This document shows positions 27,424 through 28,440 of a stretch of 28,440 nucleotides of DNA, piece after piece; position 1 is the stretch's first letter; every line of letters starts with the position of its first letter. The DNA is from Pavlovales sp. CCMP2436 (lineage: Eukaryota; Haptophyta; Pavlovophyceae; Pavlovales): the NCBI GenBank assembly GCA_026770615.1, contig MU631604.1:118856-147295 (forward strand). The letters run 5' to 3'. The notes beneath the pieces were generated by a model, which did no database searches, was not told where the DNA came from, and saw nothing but the letters and a program-made list of their open reading frames with translations. The position numbers and the translations under genes are program-made.

Positions 27424-27499
27424 CGCGTTATGTATCTTACCGAGATAATTAATCGACCGAATCTTTACAACGCATCCTCACCCTCCCGGACTTTTTTTG

Positions 27500-28440
<941 letters not shown>

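Overview
This window comes from the nuclear genome of a eukaryote, most likely a microbial one (alga or other protist). The evidence is multi-exon genes with GT-AG introns whose splice phases agree, GC-rich exons between introns full of homopurine/homopyrimidine tracts, many microsatellites, and small inverted-repeat elements. I cannot name the species.

Positions 1-8500 are host sequence, with coding on the minus strand. A six-exon gene (4824-7242, about 418 aa, not recognised) lies upstream of the first two exons of a voltage-gated/cyclic-nucleotide-type cation channel (2466-4308), which continues beyond the window or is truncated. Both genes carry tandem duplications of an exon 3' end with its splice donor. 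The rest is simple repeats, two short dispersed repeat families and a 166-bp TA-flanked MITE. A short terminal exon (8394-8498) of a third gene lies next to an old fragment of viral DNA polymerase.

Positions about 8923-28340 look like one endogenous Maverick/Polinton-adintovirus-like DNA virus of about 19.4 kb, bounded by imperfect terminal inverted repeats of roughly 0.75-0.85 kb. From the left: a non-coding zone with a second MITE and a fold-back element; a minus-strand virion block (major capsid protein, small pVI-like protein, penton-like protein); a plus-strand block (disrupted small gene, FtsK/HerA packaging ATPase, disrupted proline-rich gene, unknown gene, a TVpol-like family-A-type polymerase, a 114-aa protein); then a minus-strand block (lipase-like protein, discoidin-tailed fibre, proline-rich repeat protein, protein-primed family B DNA polymerase, 90-aa protein, zinc-ribbon protein). 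Packaging, capsid, attachment and replication functions are all represented. I found no retroviral-type integrase and no adenain-like protease.

The element is damaged or unusually expressed. Most long genes are split by frameshifts, several at homopolymers of 7 or more. Every in-frame stop I could place inside conserved coding frames is TAA or TAG, while the clear gene ends are mostly TGA. The polymerase B copy has lost the motif A aspartate. Two fragments related to the element lie in the host flank, which points to repeated past invasions. The most unusual points are the co-occurrence of two replicative polymerase types, the TAA/TAG-only pattern, and the structure of the terminal repeats.
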